This document shows positions 25,699 to 35,385 of a DNA stretch of 53,144 nt, in pieces. Location of the stretch: assembly GCA_019894975.1 (NCBI GenBank), contig JAGXNO010000024.1:1-53144 (forward strand), in the 5' to 3' direction. The notes beneath the pieces were generated by a model, which worked only from the letters and a program-made list of their open reading frames with translations, searched no databases and was not told the origin of the DNA. This DNA comes from Promethearchaeota archaeon. GTDB taxonomy: Archaea > Asgardarchaeota > Lokiarchaeia > Sigyniarchaeales > SOKP01. Both the position numbers and the translations under genes were made by a program. The first letter of the stretch is position 1; each line of letters opens with the position of its first letter.

Positions 25699-25701
25699 CT
25701 T

Positions 25702-26583
25702 ATGATGATGTTATTTTTCCGTGAATTAAGAAGTGATGATATTCCGTCAATTAAAGAAATTAGCAAAGATATATGGGAGGGAGAAGATTATGTTCCTCAA
25801 GTCATAGATAACTGGCTTAACGACGGAAATTGTATGAATTATGGCGCATTCAGAGATGAGGGAAGAAAAGAAATGGTTGGTTTTGGACGTGTAAAACTAT
25901 TTAACCGAGATATAGCATGGTTGGAAGGAGGACGAGTAAAAAAGGATTACCAAAAGAAAGGTATTGGAAGAGAGATGATAAAATATGCTCTTGATTATGC
26001 TAAAAGTATAAAAGTAAGGAAGGCACAATTTGATACATCCTCAAAAAATCTAGGTTCTACCGCTCTAGCTAAATATTTTGGGTTTAAACAAAAGAAATCT
26101 ATGAATGTTTTGAATGCAAAACGTCCAGATATCAAATCATCTGGATTCCCCTCGATTGAAGTAAAGAAAGTATCAGCTAAAGAATCTAAGAAGCTGTATC
26201 CAACTTTCAATATCGGCCCTAGTGATGAAATATGTATGGGATGGTCCTACAAATCATTAAAATATCTATCTGACGATGATGGAGATTGGTATGTGGTTAA
26301 TTCTGATGCGATATTACAAAAAATTACATTCAAGAGTGTTTCAATTCAAGAGGGACCAGAAGAGAATGACATCTGGTTAATTGCCTATGGAAAGACAAAA
26401 CTATCCTTTGAGTTAATTCAATATATTCTTCAACAGGAACTTAAAAATAAAGAAAATAATAGTTTTGAAATCTTCTGTGCCCCAGAAGTAGCATCCCTAG
26501 TCGAAAATATAGGTTTTTCATATTATGATGGAGAACCATTTGGGGTTGTTTTATATGAGAAAATCCTGAATAAGAATGATTAA
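25702..26583 (+). CDS. GNAT-family N-acetyltransferase
   Basis: 293 residues. The N-terminal GNAT fold (about 1-150) has the acetyl-CoA loop VKKDYQKKGIGREMIKYALD (motif A, Q-x3-GIGRE) and the conserved end FGFKQKKSMNV. The second half (about 155-290) looks like a weakly conserved GNAT-like or adaptor domain, as in two-domain acetyltransferases. Substrate unknown. It starts three bases after the CPBP stop. ATG ATG ATG-like codons at 25702-25710 leave the exact start uncertain by one or two residues. Confidence 0.85.
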   Translation: MMMLFFRELRSDDIPSIKEISKDIWEGEDYVPQVIDNWLNDGNCMNYGAFRDEGRKEMVGFGRVKLFNRDIAWLEGGRVKKDYQKKGIGREMIKYALDYAKSIKVRKAQFDTSSKNLGSTALAKYFGFKQKKSMNVLNAKRPDIKSSGFPSIEVKKVSAKESKKLYPTFNIGPSDEICMGWSYKSLKYLSDDDGDWYVVNSDAILQKITFKSVSIQEGPEENDIWLIAYGKTKLSFELIQYILQQELKNKENNSFEIFCAPEVASLVENIGFSYYDGEPFGVVLYEKILNKND

Positions 26584-26808
26584 ATTAGTATAAGAAGAAA
26601 AGGAGAAAAAAGCAAGAAAATTCCAAAATTGTGGTTGACGTAAGGAGATTGTTTTTAGTAAGAAATTTTCTGACCTTTTTCTATAATCTAGTAGATCGCA
26701 GAAGTGGTATTTAAATAATTTTAATTTAGATTATAAAGTATAATCTGTAGGTACTTTCAAATCATAAAATATGAATGAGTTTCAAAAATAAAAAAGAGAA
26801 AAAAATTA

Positions 26809-27318
26809 TTAGGATTCAATTTTTGTTGAATTGGCTTGATATCCATGACCACATCTAATACAAAATACAAATCCTTTATTAAATAAGGTTTGAACCATTG
26901 AATCTGAGAATGGACTTCCGCATTCACTGCAAAAGGCAACATCAGATTGCACGGTTTTATAAGTTCTTTGAACAGGGGTAATTGGTTCGGGTTCTTTTAC
27001 TACTATTACTTGAGGAGGAGCTTGTTGTTCTTCTACCGCTGTAGATTCAGGTTTTGGTTTTCCTGAAATTGCATAATATAAACCTTCAAATATTTTGTAG
27101 AAAAGTAATCCTATTCCTTTCAATAGATAAAATACTCCTTTCAGCACATAATAAACTAGATATGCAACTCCCTTTAAGACAAAATATACGATGACCACAG
27201 CCAGAGCCAATACCGCAAATACTCCAATTAAAACTAAGATCTGTCCGTATAAAGGTTGAGTTGCAAACCAATTCACAATTTCTTCCCATGCCACACCAAA
27301 AATAAATACTTCACTCAT
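26809..27318 (-). CDS. Membrane protein with C-terminal zinc ribbon
   Basis: 169 residues. One or two membrane helices follow the N-terminus (ILVLIGVFAVLALAVVIVYF), then an aromatic, amphipathic stretch up to about residue 90 that could lie along the membrane. A Pro/Glu linker leads to a zinc ribbon (CSECGSPF, about 17 residues, CIRCGHGY). The arrangement suggests a membrane-tethered protein or nucleic-acid binding ribbon. No family name is known to me. The spacer 26584-26808 shows no gene. Confidence 0.65.
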   Translation of the reverse strand: MSEVFIFGVAWEEIVNWFATQPLYGQILVLIGVFAVLALAVVIVYFVLKGVAYLVYYVLKGVFYLLKGIGLLFYKIFEGLYYAISGKPKPESTAVEEQQAPPQVIVVKEPEPITPVQRTYKTVQSDVAFCSECGSPFSDSMVQTLFNKGFVFCIRCGHGYQANSTKIES

Positions 27319-27425
27319 TTTTTAATCACTCCAAATTAATTTTTATTCTTAATTAAAAAGTGATTTTAGTTAAATTAAAAAAATTCGGAGTCCAATTTTT
27401 AGAATTTCTTTAAAAGAATTAGAAT

Positions 27426-28817
27426 TTAAAATATGTTTGATTTTCCAAACTCATACATCATTTTAAAGGCTTTTATCGCTTGATTTATTCTGGTCATAAT
27501 AGGAATTATTAATTTTGATTCAGGTTGTGTTGCTCCTTCACTTACAAAGTCAAAAACCCATCTAGAACCAAAACACACGATAATACAAGGTTTTTCATAT
27601 TTTTCAGCACTCTGTAATAGAGCAGTAAATTGTGCCTTAATTCCCGCTAATGCAAATGATGCCATTCTTTGGAGTGGTACTCTTGGAACTGAAAAGATGT
27701 AAAGTATGCAGTCGGTATTTTTATCTTGGAAAATTGCTTTAATAGATGGTATAAATGTTTCAAACATCGAAGGCCCTAAATCAATGGTTCCCCCTATTGA
27801 TACCCAATTAGGGATGACAGATTTTATTTTTTCGATTGTAGTTTTTTCTAAGTTGGTAAGATTTAGACCTTGTTTTTCAATTTCATCACAAGCTAAAGCT
27901 CCTAAACTTCCAGAGCCAGTAACAATTGTAACATTTTTTCCCCTTAATAAGGGCTGTGTGGCAAAAGCATGGGCGATGTTAAACATTTCATAGAAATTAT
28001 CAACTCTAAAGACATTTGGGTATTGGTTAAAAAGGGCATCATAAATTCGATCATTCCCCGCTATTGAACTTGTATGACTTTTAACTGCCCTTGATCCGAT
28101 GTCACTTCTCCCGTTCTTGAGTATTATTACAGGTTTTTTCACTTTTCCCAGTACATCTCTTAACTCTTTACCCCGTTTAGTTCCTTCTAAGTAAAGCGTT
28201 ATTACTTTCGTGTCAGGATCTTCATTTAAATAATCTAAGAGATCAACCTCATCGACATCAACTTTATTTCCTATTGTAGCTGATTTTGAAAACCCAATCC
28301 CTTGATTGTTTGCCCAATCAATGAAGATATTTCCTAATACTCCAGATTGTGCTACGATAGCAATACTACCTTTTAGAGCTTGTTCAAAATCCATATCTGA
28401 TGTGGTAAATTCATTATGAAAATTAGTTACTCCTATACAATTTGGCCCAATAATTCGGATTTTTGATCTTCTTGCAATTACTTCGATCTCATCTTGAATT
28501 TTAGCAAATTTTGCTGAACCTGTCTCAGCGAATCCGGCTGATTCTATAATTATTCCTTTTACCTCTTTTTCTATACAGTCTATAACGGATTGAAGTACAA
28601 ATTCATTGCTAACCATAATTATTGCTAAATCAATGCTATCTGGTATATCCTTAATGTTTTTATACGCTTTGTGACCAAAAATTACATCACTGTTTATATT
28701 AACAGGATACGTTTTAAACTTGGAATTTAGAAGATAAGCCGTTGTTCCTATTCCAAATTTTGGTTTCTCTGATGCTCCTATTATTGCTACTGTCTTAGGG
28801 TTAAAAAAAACATCCAT
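27426..28817 (-). CDS. Acyl-CoA synthetase (ADP-forming), alpha subunit
   Basis: 463 residues. The CoA-binding domain starts at residue 1 (FFNPKTVAIIGASEKPKFGI), followed by two succinyl-CoA-synthetase-like ligase domains (GPNCIGVTN, AIVAQSGVLG, VTGSGSLGALACDE). The catalytic His that becomes phosphorylated is in AVKSHTSSIAG (near residue 245). The family forms ATP, acid and CoA from acyl-CoA, ADP and phosphate, an energy-conserving step in peptide- or acetate-forming archaea. The ATP-grasp beta subunit is absent from the neighbourhood, so it must be encoded elsewhere. Confidence 0.9.
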   Translation of the reverse strand: MDVFFNPKTVAIIGASEKPKFGIGTTAYLLNSKFKTYPVNINSDVIFGHKAYKNIKDIPDSIDLAIIMVSNEFVLQSVIDCIEKEVKGIIIESAGFAETGSAKFAKIQDEIEVIARRSKIRIIGPNCIGVTNFHNEFTTSDMDFEQALKGSIAIVAQSGVLGNIFIDWANNQGIGFSKSATIGNKVDVDEVDLLDYLNEDPDTKVITLYLEGTKRGKELRDVLGKVKKPVIILKNGRSDIGSRAVKSHTSSIAGNDRIYDALFNQYPNVFRVDNFYEMFNIAHAFATQPLLRGKNVTIVTGSGSLGALACDEIEKQGLNLTNLEKTTIEKIKSVIPNWVSIGGTIDLGPSMFETFIPSIKAIFQDKNTDCILYIFSVPRVPLQRMASFALAGIKAQFTALLQSAEKYEKPCIIVCFGSRWVFDFVSEGATQPESKLIIPIMTRINQAIKAFKMMYEFGKSNIF

Positions 28818-29021
28818 TTCTGAAATAATACTCCACCTTTATCAAGTTTTAATTGAATAAAAAATAACATTTAAAAAAATTGTAATTTAAACTTAAAGAT
28901 TGGGTTATACTCTCTGAAAATTAGACATTCTTGAATTCATTAATATGAAATTCTGGAGTTTAAATATCTAGATTCTAATAAATATCAAACATGTGAATAG
29001 TATCTATATTCTAATAATATA

Positions 29022-29555
29022 ATGCTAGTTCCCGCTACTACTCAAAAAATACAGATTGTTTGCCCCATTTGTAAGACAAGGGATCTTATTGGTGTACCAA
29101 AAAGAGAATTAAATAAGAGCACTCACTTAACAACAATCTCAATTCATAAAGGATTAATTTGCCCACATCATTTTCAGGTTTTCGTAGATAAAAATTTACA
29201 AATCCGGGGATATCAAAAAGTAGATTTTGAATTAAGTGATGAAAATTCAAAAAAGTTAAGGAATGGGGTAATAGCATTTAACCAAAATGAAAAAGAAGAG
29301 AAGTCTGTTTTTAAAACTATTGTAAATGAAACTGTTAAGTTACCTTCTAAAGAAAACAAGAAGTCGGTTCCAGAAGTTAGAATTGAGAAGAAGAAAACGA
29401 TGAAGGATATATATGATGAATTCTGGGAATTTATTGACGATGATAGTGAAACATTTCAGAATTTTATTATTAATGATAAAAGACGTCAAAATCATCTGAG
29501 TAGCTTCAGTTTTAATGAAAGTTACAATCATCTTGAGTTAGATCAAGAGATTTAA
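29022..29555 (+). CDS. Hypothetical protein with N-terminal zinc-finger-like domain
   Basis: 177 residues. The first 70 contain CPICKTRDLIGVPK, then IHKGLICPHHFQVFVDKN and IRGYQKVDFEL. The pair CPIC and CPHH suggests one zinc site in a small beta domain. The rest is charged and probably disordered, then helical (KTMKDIYDEFWEFIDDDSET). I do not know a named family. It is preceded by a 204-base and followed by a 233-base spacer, neither of which shows a gene. Confidence 0.6.
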   Translation: MLVPATTQKIQIVCPICKTRDLIGVPKRELNKSTHLTTISIHKGLICPHHFQVFVDKNLQIRGYQKVDFELSDENSKKLRNGVIAFNQNEKEEKSVFKTIVNETVKLPSKENKKSVPEVRIEKKKTMKDIYDEFWEFIDDDSETFQNFIINDKRRQNHLSSFSFNESYNHLELDQEI

Positions 29556-29788
29556 TTATATTACTTATATAGAAGTTGACTTATCTAGCTTGTAATGAAA
29601 CAATAACAATATTTTCCAGAAAGTCATTTAATCACTATTAAAGAATGTACTAAAATCCTAAAAGCAGATTTCCTCTTTTATATGAAAAAGATATAAGAAA
29701 ATTTAAAATTCAGTACTTAATTCTCAAAAATATTAAATTATATTATAAAAAAAAAACAAATAGATGATAAATTAAAAGGTTAGAAAAT

Positions 29789-31270
29789 ATGAGCTATAAA
29801 CTTCCAAATGAGAAGGATTTACAAGCCATGATAGGAATTGTTGGTAAAGAATATGCTACAAATAACAAAGCAATTACTGCTTCTTACTTATCAAAATCGG
29901 TTATGGGTTTAGAGAGTCAAATTCCAGATATAGTTATTCGTCCAAAATATGTAGAAGAGATACGTAAAATCTTAATATATTGTTCTGCTGAAAAAATTGC
30001 GGTTAGCCCTGTTTCTGGTGGATTATCGGGTGGATTTGCATGTCCGACGATCAAACCTGGAGGGGTTCTGCTCGATTTAGGAAGAATGAATCGTATCATT
30101 GAAATTGATGAAGACAACCGTTATTGCATCGTAGAACCAGGGGTTACCAATGGTGAGCTTTGGGCTTATATGCATAAACACCATCCTGATTGGGCACCTC
30201 CTATCCCTGATGGTGCTCCACCTGCAGCGACTGTTATGGGTGATGCTATTGATAGAGGCTTTTCACTTTATACATCAAGTGTCGGTCCTCAAGGAGATAA
30301 CTTCATGTGCGGGGAGGTTGTCTTTCCTAATGGTGATGTTGTGCGAACTGGTTCTTGGGCGCTACCTTTTGCGAAACCTTTCTATAAATATGGTTTGGGT
30401 CCTGATATGTGGAGTTTTTTAATGGGATCTCAAGGTTCTTTTGGAGTTATTACAAAAGCCGCTGTTAAGATTTATCCACACCCTAAATTTAAAACAGTAG
30501 TCGTCTGGGGTATGGATAACCCTTATGATATGCAAGATCTAACTCTTGAGATTGGTAAACAAGAATTTGGTATTTCTCACAACACAGTAATGGTCCAAGG
30601 AGGAAATTATCCTCTTGTAATGGCTCGATGGCCCAAGGATAAGGTTCCACATGATTACGAATTCTATAAAGAAATGGGAATTTCGCAGTGGTGGATGAAT
30701 TGGGAGTGTTGGGCACAGACACAAGAAGAATTAGATTATGTAACTAATAGGATTGATAAAATGGCTGAAGATTTCAAGAAAAGAGCAAAAAGTCCTGATT
30801 CAATTATAAAACAGGAACTTCATCCTAAACAAATAGCAAGCCGAATGAAAAAACCAAATAAAATTGCTATTTCCTATAGTTTCTGGGAGGCTGGCTTCTT
30901 GTTTATTACATGGTACACACCCTGGAATGAGAGCGCACATTTCGCTGAAATGTATACAAAAAAGATGGAAGAATATGGATTCCCTCCAGTAATTTGGATC
31001 GCCAGCATTGAGCGTTGTAGGCAAGCAATCTGTATGCCCATCATTTGTTTTGATAGTACAAAGCAGAGCGATTTTGAGAGGGTTCAAGAATTAAATAGAG
31101 ATACAACTGAATATGCTCTGAAACAAGGATGGCTTAATTATAGACCAGATCCTTATATTCATGTGCAAGCTTATTACCAAGCAGGAATGTATTGGAAATA
31201 CTTACGGATGTTTAAGAAAATGGTTGATCCTAATTTCATTATGCATCCAGGGAGATTAGCATTGCCATGA
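29789..31270 (+). CDS. FAD-binding dehydrogenase, GlcD-like (second copy)
   Basis: 493 residues, the same family as the gene at 23167 but clearly divergent. The FAD domain has PDIVIRPKYVEEIRKILIYC, SPVSGGLSGGFACP, VLLDLGRMNRIIEID and GDNFMCGEVVFPNG. The C-terminus ends MVDPNFIMHPGRLALP. The region around 230-330 is richer in Trp and Tyr than in the first copy, so the substrate may differ. It is the first of two genes; the CCG iron-sulfur gene begins 30 bases later behind a strong ribosome site. Confidence 0.9.
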   Translation: MSYKLPNEKDLQAMIGIVGKEYATNNKAITASYLSKSVMGLESQIPDIVIRPKYVEEIRKILIYCSAEKIAVSPVSGGLSGGFACPTIKPGGVLLDLGRMNRIIEIDEDNRYCIVEPGVTNGELWAYMHKHHPDWAPPIPDGAPPAATVMGDAIDRGFSLYTSSVGPQGDNFMCGEVVFPNGDVVRTGSWALPFAKPFYKYGLGPDMWSFLMGSQGSFGVITKAAVKIYPHPKFKTVVVWGMDNPYDMQDLTLEIGKQEFGISHNTVMVQGGNYPLVMARWPKDKVPHDYEFYKEMGISQWWMNWECWAQTQEELDYVTNRIDKMAEDFKKRAKSPDSIIKQELHPKQIASRMKKPNKIAISYSFWEAGFLFITWYTPWNESAHFAEMYTKKMEEYGFPPVIWIASIERCRQAICMPIICFDSTKQSDFERVQELNRDTTEYALKQGWLNYRPDPYIHVQAYYQAGMYWKYLRMFKKMVDPNFIMHPGRLALP

Positions 31271-31283
31271 GGCAATTTAAATT

Positions 31284-31290
31284 AAGGAGG
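31284..31290 (+). promoter_or_regulatory. Strong Shine-Dalgarno site of the second CCG gene
   Basis: The run AAGGAGG ends 10 bases before the ATG at 31301, one of the clearest ribosome binding sites in the window. It lies just after a small TTGCC/GGCAA hairpin that contains the stop codon of the FAD gene, so the second gene can be initiated independently. Confidence 0.7.
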
Positions 31291-31300
31291 TATAAAAAAA

Positions 31301-32689
31301 ATGTCAAAAACAGGAATGGAAAGGCTCAAAGAGCTAGAAAAAGATGTATACAAATGTATTCACTGTAAAGCTTGTAGATTTGCTTACTCAGGGGAACCTG
31401 ACAGAAAAGGTATAGGAGAATTTACAGGAAAACAAGGTACTGTGCTTTATGAAGGCATGGTTGACGCTTGCCCTGCAGGTATAGAACACGGATGGGAGGC
31501 ATTTTGGAACGCGGGAAAAATCTGGATTGCACGCTCAATTTTGAGTGGAGACTTAGAATTTACTGAAGAAGTTAGAGATGTTATAATGCCTTGTATTACA
31601 TGTGGTCAATGTGCTGCTCAGTGTGAAAATAAGATTCGAACTGTAGACATAATAGAAGCTCTACGCGCCGCATGTAAAGAAGCAGGAGTTCCGATGATAG
31701 AGCGACACCAATTAGTTGAGCGTTTAACTAAAGAATTAAACAACCCTTATGGTGGGAAAGCAGAAGAACGATTTAAGTGGGCAAAAGATGCAGGTTTAGA
31801 AAAATATATTGATAACAAAGGTGCTAAAATAGGATATTATGTCGGCTGTACTGCAAGTTATAGACAAATAGAGATTGCAATTGCGACTTGTAAGATTTTT
31901 GAGGACTTGGGAATTGATTTCACATTAATAAGAGATGAAGTATGTTGTGGAAGTCCCTTCTTTAGAGTGGGTGCTGTTGATACTGCTCAAGAATTAATGA
32001 ATAAGAATATTGAAGCTTTTAAAGGATTGGAATTCGCATTTTTCTCATGTGCGGGGTGTTATAAAACATTTACTAATGACTATCCTAAGTGGATGGAGGG
32101 AGGTAAGCTTCCATTTAAAACGATGCATGCTTTTGAATTAGTATCTCGATTAATTACCGCAGAAAAAATCAAATTTAAACCTAATAAAGAACTAAAAGGG
32201 AAAGTAGTGACTTACCATGATCCTTGCCACTTAGGACGTCACATGGCTTTAGAAATGGAACAGGAAATTATTGCGGAATCTAAAAACTTAATGATGGATA
32301 GTCGAAAGATTAGGCAAGTGATAAATGAATGGTATGAAGTACCTCGAATCGTGTTAAGACAATTAGAACAAGATGTAGGAATTAAATTTACAGAGATGTA
32401 CCGTATAAAACTTGATAGTTTCTGTTGCGGTGCTGGTGGTGGAGTACGAGCAGGTTATGCTGAATTCTCATTAAAAACATCTAGTCTACGATTGGATGAA
32501 GCGAATGCTATAGGGGCAGATATAATAACAACAGAGTGCCCATTTTGCTGGAGGAATTTATACGATGCAAATGAACAATTCGGACACGGTCTTACAGTTT
32601 ACGGTCTCCTTGAAATGATTGATACATTTAAGTTATTGGATATTAAGGAGAAACCTACCTTAGAAGAAATTCTAAAAATGAAAGAGTGA
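31301..32689 (+). CDS. Iron-sulfur oxidoreductase with two CCG domains (GlcF/HdrD-like, second copy)
   Basis: 462 residues, about 50 longer than the copy at 21936. The N-terminal cysteines are CIHCKACRF with a distant CPAG, then CITCGQCAAQCE. CCG domain 1 has GCTASYRQIE, VCCGSPFFRVG and CAGCYKTFTNDYP. CCG domain 2 has YHDPCHLGRHM, FCCGAGGGVRAG and ECPFCWRN. About 35 additional residues follow the HLGRHM motif before the second CCG. It should take electrons from the adjoining flavoprotein. The presence of two such operons suggests different hydroxy-acid substrates or acceptors. Confidence 0.9.
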   Translation: MSKTGMERLKELEKDVYKCIHCKACRFAYSGEPDRKGIGEFTGKQGTVLYEGMVDACPAGIEHGWEAFWNAGKIWIARSILSGDLEFTEEVRDVIMPCITCGQCAAQCENKIRTVDIIEALRAACKEAGVPMIERHQLVERLTKELNNPYGGKAEERFKWAKDAGLEKYIDNKGAKIGYYVGCTASYRQIEIAIATCKIFEDLGIDFTLIRDEVCCGSPFFRVGAVDTAQELMNKNIEAFKGLEFAFFSCAGCYKTFTNDYPKWMEGGKLPFKTMHAFELVSRLITAEKIKFKPNKELKGKVVTYHDPCHLGRHMALEMEQEIIAESKNLMMDSRKIRQVINEWYEVPRIVLRQLEQDVGIKFTEMYRIKLDSFCCGAGGGVRAGYAEFSLKTSSLRLDEANAIGADIITTECPFCWRNLYDANEQFGHGLTVYGLLEMIDTFKLLDIKEKPTLEEILKMKE

Positions 32690-32710
32690 ACTCTCAAGCT
32701 CTAAAAACTA

Positions 32711-32735
32711 TTTTATTTTTTTATTATTTTTTTTT
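32711..32735 (+). terminator. Oligo-T terminator after the second GlcD/CCG operon
   Basis: Starting 22 bases past the stop is a nearly unbroken T tract of about 25 bases, as expected for archaeal factor-independent termination, which needs T runs without a hairpin. The rest of the spacer to 32899 shows no gene. Confidence 0.5.
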
Positions 32736-32899
32736 CAATTATTATTTAATATTAGAGGAATTATTTCATAAGAATCTAAATTTTAATAAAAAAGAAAAGT
32801 AAGATTTAAATTAAAGACTCGCGTAATTCTACACTATAGGCACATATAATTTTATAAATTATATTTAAGTAAAATTACTTCAGAGTTTAGTGAAATTTT

Positions 32900-34387
32900 A
32901 TGGATTTAAAAAAAGATTTTAAAAAATACCTTGTTCTTGTTGTTTTTGTTTCATTGATTAGCTTGTCACTTATTCTATGGGTATTATATATCCCGATCTA
33001 TCGAAGAGTTCCACCTCCAGGAGAGAGAAAAGCAATTATTTTGTGTAGTGCCAACGATTTCTATAGAAAAGATGGATTTCCGGATTTTGAGGAAGGAGTT
33101 TTTAATAATGAGACAACAAATTGGGAGGGAGAGTTTAACCCAAATGGGTATGGTACAGTAGAAAGTTCTATTCCAGGTCATGATACTCCTGGAGTAATAC
33201 AATTAATCGCGAAAGCTAATTTCAGTAATGCTTATGTTGAAATGGAATTTGTATACAATTGGACCAAATATTTTGAGTTGTTCAAATACGCAGCTTATAA
33301 TCTTTCTGCGTGGGTTAATATTACAACTAACACGTGGACACCTGCTTCAATTGTACCTGCTACTGGAGATGGAGCAAAAGTAGGACTACGATGGTTAAAC
33401 TCTAGTAATGAAGAAGTAAGAACCGATTGGTCAAATGGATTACTTGATACAACCACAGGATGGACGATGCTCAATGCCACAGGGATTGCAGATAATTCTA
33501 CTATGAGTGAAATAACTCAATTACATCTAGTTTTAGCCGTTGAGGGAAACATGACGGGGACTGATATGGTACTCTTTGATGACGTGAAGGTAGAATACTG
33601 GTTTCCCCCTCCAATACCGACACCACCTCCCAGTAATACAGATACAGACGGTTTTCCTGCTCAAGCGCTCCAAGTGTATTGGGTTTTAAAAGATCATGGA
33701 TATACTGATGATAACCTCTTTTTAATGCTCTATCACACAAATGATGCTATTATCGACATAAATGCGGGTGATGGTATAGCCAATGATTTAACAGGTGCGA
33801 TTGTTGATGTAGAAAATGACAATGTTAACTCGAGTAGGTTTAAAGAAGAATTGAACGTGACTCATCCGGGATCCTTTGCTTCTAACATTAGTGGAAGAGA
33901 TCATTTAATAATTTATATGGTAGATCACGGTTCAAATACCCTTGTTGGTGATGGAAATGCGACTTTTCATTTCGAAGCAGATGATAGCTATATTACAGAA
34001 CAAGAATTTTTTAATTTGGTTAAAGTGATAAATTGCAGAAGAATGATGATTAATATAGACATTTGCTTTAGTGGTAATTTTCTACATGAAGATACCATTA
34101 ATTGGTATAATCTACCTAATTCTATTCTTATCACGTCAACAACAAATGTACTTTCATGGTATTGGCGAGATAATACTAATCCTGATGGTTTTGCCGGATC
34201 ATTGTTCTTTCATCAATTTTGGGAGCAATTAAATCAAAATTACACAGTAGGAGAAGCTTTTGATTATGCTACCGCATGGACTCCTTCAGGACAAGTATCA
34301 ACAATAAATGATATTCAAACTCCTTTACTTGAAGATAACTTAGGGATAAAAGATATTTGGAGTTTTAATAACACACTTCAATTATAA
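32900..34387 (+). CDS. Secreted or membrane-anchored caspase-clan (C13/legumain-like) peptidase
   Basis: 495 residues. An N-terminal membrane helix (about 10-30) precedes KAIILCSANDFYR, the first strand of a caspase-hemoglobinase fold. The catalytic pair is visible: His343 in IYMVDHGSN and Cys389 in IDICFSGNF, both after hydrophobic strands as in clan CD. Between the first strand and the catalytic core is an insert of ~160 residues (about 60-220). It resembles a carbohydrate-binding-type beta sandwich: VPATGDGAKVGLRWLNSSNE, LHLVLAVEGN, VLFDDVKVEYW. The domain order, with a sandwich inside the peptidase fold, is unusual. Probable function: cell-surface proteolysis. Confidence 0.72.
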   Translation: MDLKKDFKKYLVLVVFVSLISLSLILWVLYIPIYRRVPPPGERKAIILCSANDFYRKDGFPDFEEGVFNNETTNWEGEFNPNGYGTVESSIPGHDTPGVIQLIAKANFSNAYVEMEFVYNWTKYFELFKYAAYNLSAWVNITTNTWTPASIVPATGDGAKVGLRWLNSSNEEVRTDWSNGLLDTTTGWTMLNATGIADNSTMSEITQLHLVLAVEGNMTGTDMVLFDDVKVEYWFPPPIPTPPPSNTDTDGFPAQALQVYWVLKDHGYTDDNLFLMLYHTNDAIIDINAGDGIANDLTGAIVDVENDNVNSSRFKEELNVTHPGSFASNISGRDHLIIYMVDHGSNTLVGDGNATFHFEADDSYITEQEFFNLVKVINCRRMMINIDICFSGNFLHEDTINWYNLPNSILITSTTNVLSWYWRDNTNPDGFAGSLFFHQFWEQLNQNYTVGEAFDYATAWTPSGQVSTINDIQTPLLEDNLGIKDIWSFNNTLQL

Positions 34388-34556
34388 CATTTTTTATTTT
34401 TAGTATTTTTTCATGTAAAACCTAATATTTTATTGTTTTGTTGGTTGATGCTTTTTAAAATACGGACATCGATTTTTTTTTTGACTTAACTTTATATTAA
34501 ACTCAGAATTTATTCTTACTTAGTATAATTATAGCTAAGAAATACGAAGAAACAAG

Positions 34557-35165
34557 ATGGTAACAAAGAGTAAAATCAAGATTGGTTTTCTAATCTTTAT
34601 TTGTTTTGCTGGATTTATAGTTATTATTATATCTAAACCACTTCTAAGTAGTTGCAATTATAATTGTATACCAGAAGAAGATAAGTCTTATTTTATGATT
34701 AAATCTGCTAATGGTGATAACAGTTCTCCTGTTATAGTATTTATTAAGCCAGATAATAATGATACAATTATTACTCGTAATTATTATGATATTATAGTGA
34801 ATGTTACAGATGATACTCCTCCTTTAATGGGGAATGTTTCAATTGAGATTTCTAATACTACTATTTCACTTTTTAATGCTTCGATGATAAAGGATGAAGG
34901 AGATCAATGGTTTTTCATATGGAGCAATATTACTTCCTATCCTAATGAGTTAACCTATACCTTTCAGGTCATTGCTAAAGATTCTTCATCAAATGAAAAT
35001 GTGGGAATGTCTGGATTGATAAGTGTTTACGTAGATATATATTCCTCAAGAAATCCAGGATTTATAAATGGGATAATATATGTTATCGTTGCTTCACTGT
35101 TAATCGCAGGTATTCTAGTATACTTTAATAGGAAAAAAGCTTTTTTGACACCCAGTAGAAATTAG
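34557..35165 (+). CDS. Membrane-anchored protein with Ig-like external domain
   Basis: 202 residues with two membrane helices (about 8-30 and 174-194). Between them lies a domain with the pattern of bacterial Ig-like or cadherin-type repeats: VIVFIKPDNNDTIITRNYYD, IIVNVTDDTPPLMGNVSIEI and FQVIAKDSSSNENV. The basic tail NRKKAF suggests the C-terminus is inside the cell. Several NxS/T sequons are present. It lies between the surface peptidase and the giant coiled-coil gene and may be a surface-structure component. Confidence 0.6.
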   Translation: MVTKSKIKIGFLIFICFAGFIVIIISKPLLSSCNYNCIPEEDKSYFMIKSANGDNSSPVIVFIKPDNNDTIITRNYYDIIVNVTDDTPPLMGNVSIEISNTTISLFNASMIKDEGDQWFFIWSNITSYPNELTYTFQVIAKDSSSNENVGMSGLISVYVDIYSSRNPGFINGIIYVIVASLLIAGILVYFNRKKAFLTPSRN

Positions 35166-35385
35166 TGTTTTATATAACTTTAGTGTATAATTAATCGATT
35201 TTGTTTGTATTTCTTAGATCTCCTTTATTGATTTAAGCATTTTGAAACACTTATAAATGTTTTAAGCTTTTTACTTCTGTAAGATTAAACAAGACAATAC
35301 AAAATTTATTTCAAAAAAAATATATGTCAATATTTTCATTAATAATGAAATAACAAAATTTAGCTTATTCGGGGTTTAATTAAAT

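Noticed and set aside
31258..31275. TTGCC/GGCAA hairpin at the GlcD stop as an attenuator
   Set aside because: Only five base pairs and no T tract; the strong ribosome site just after it suggests simple re-initiation.
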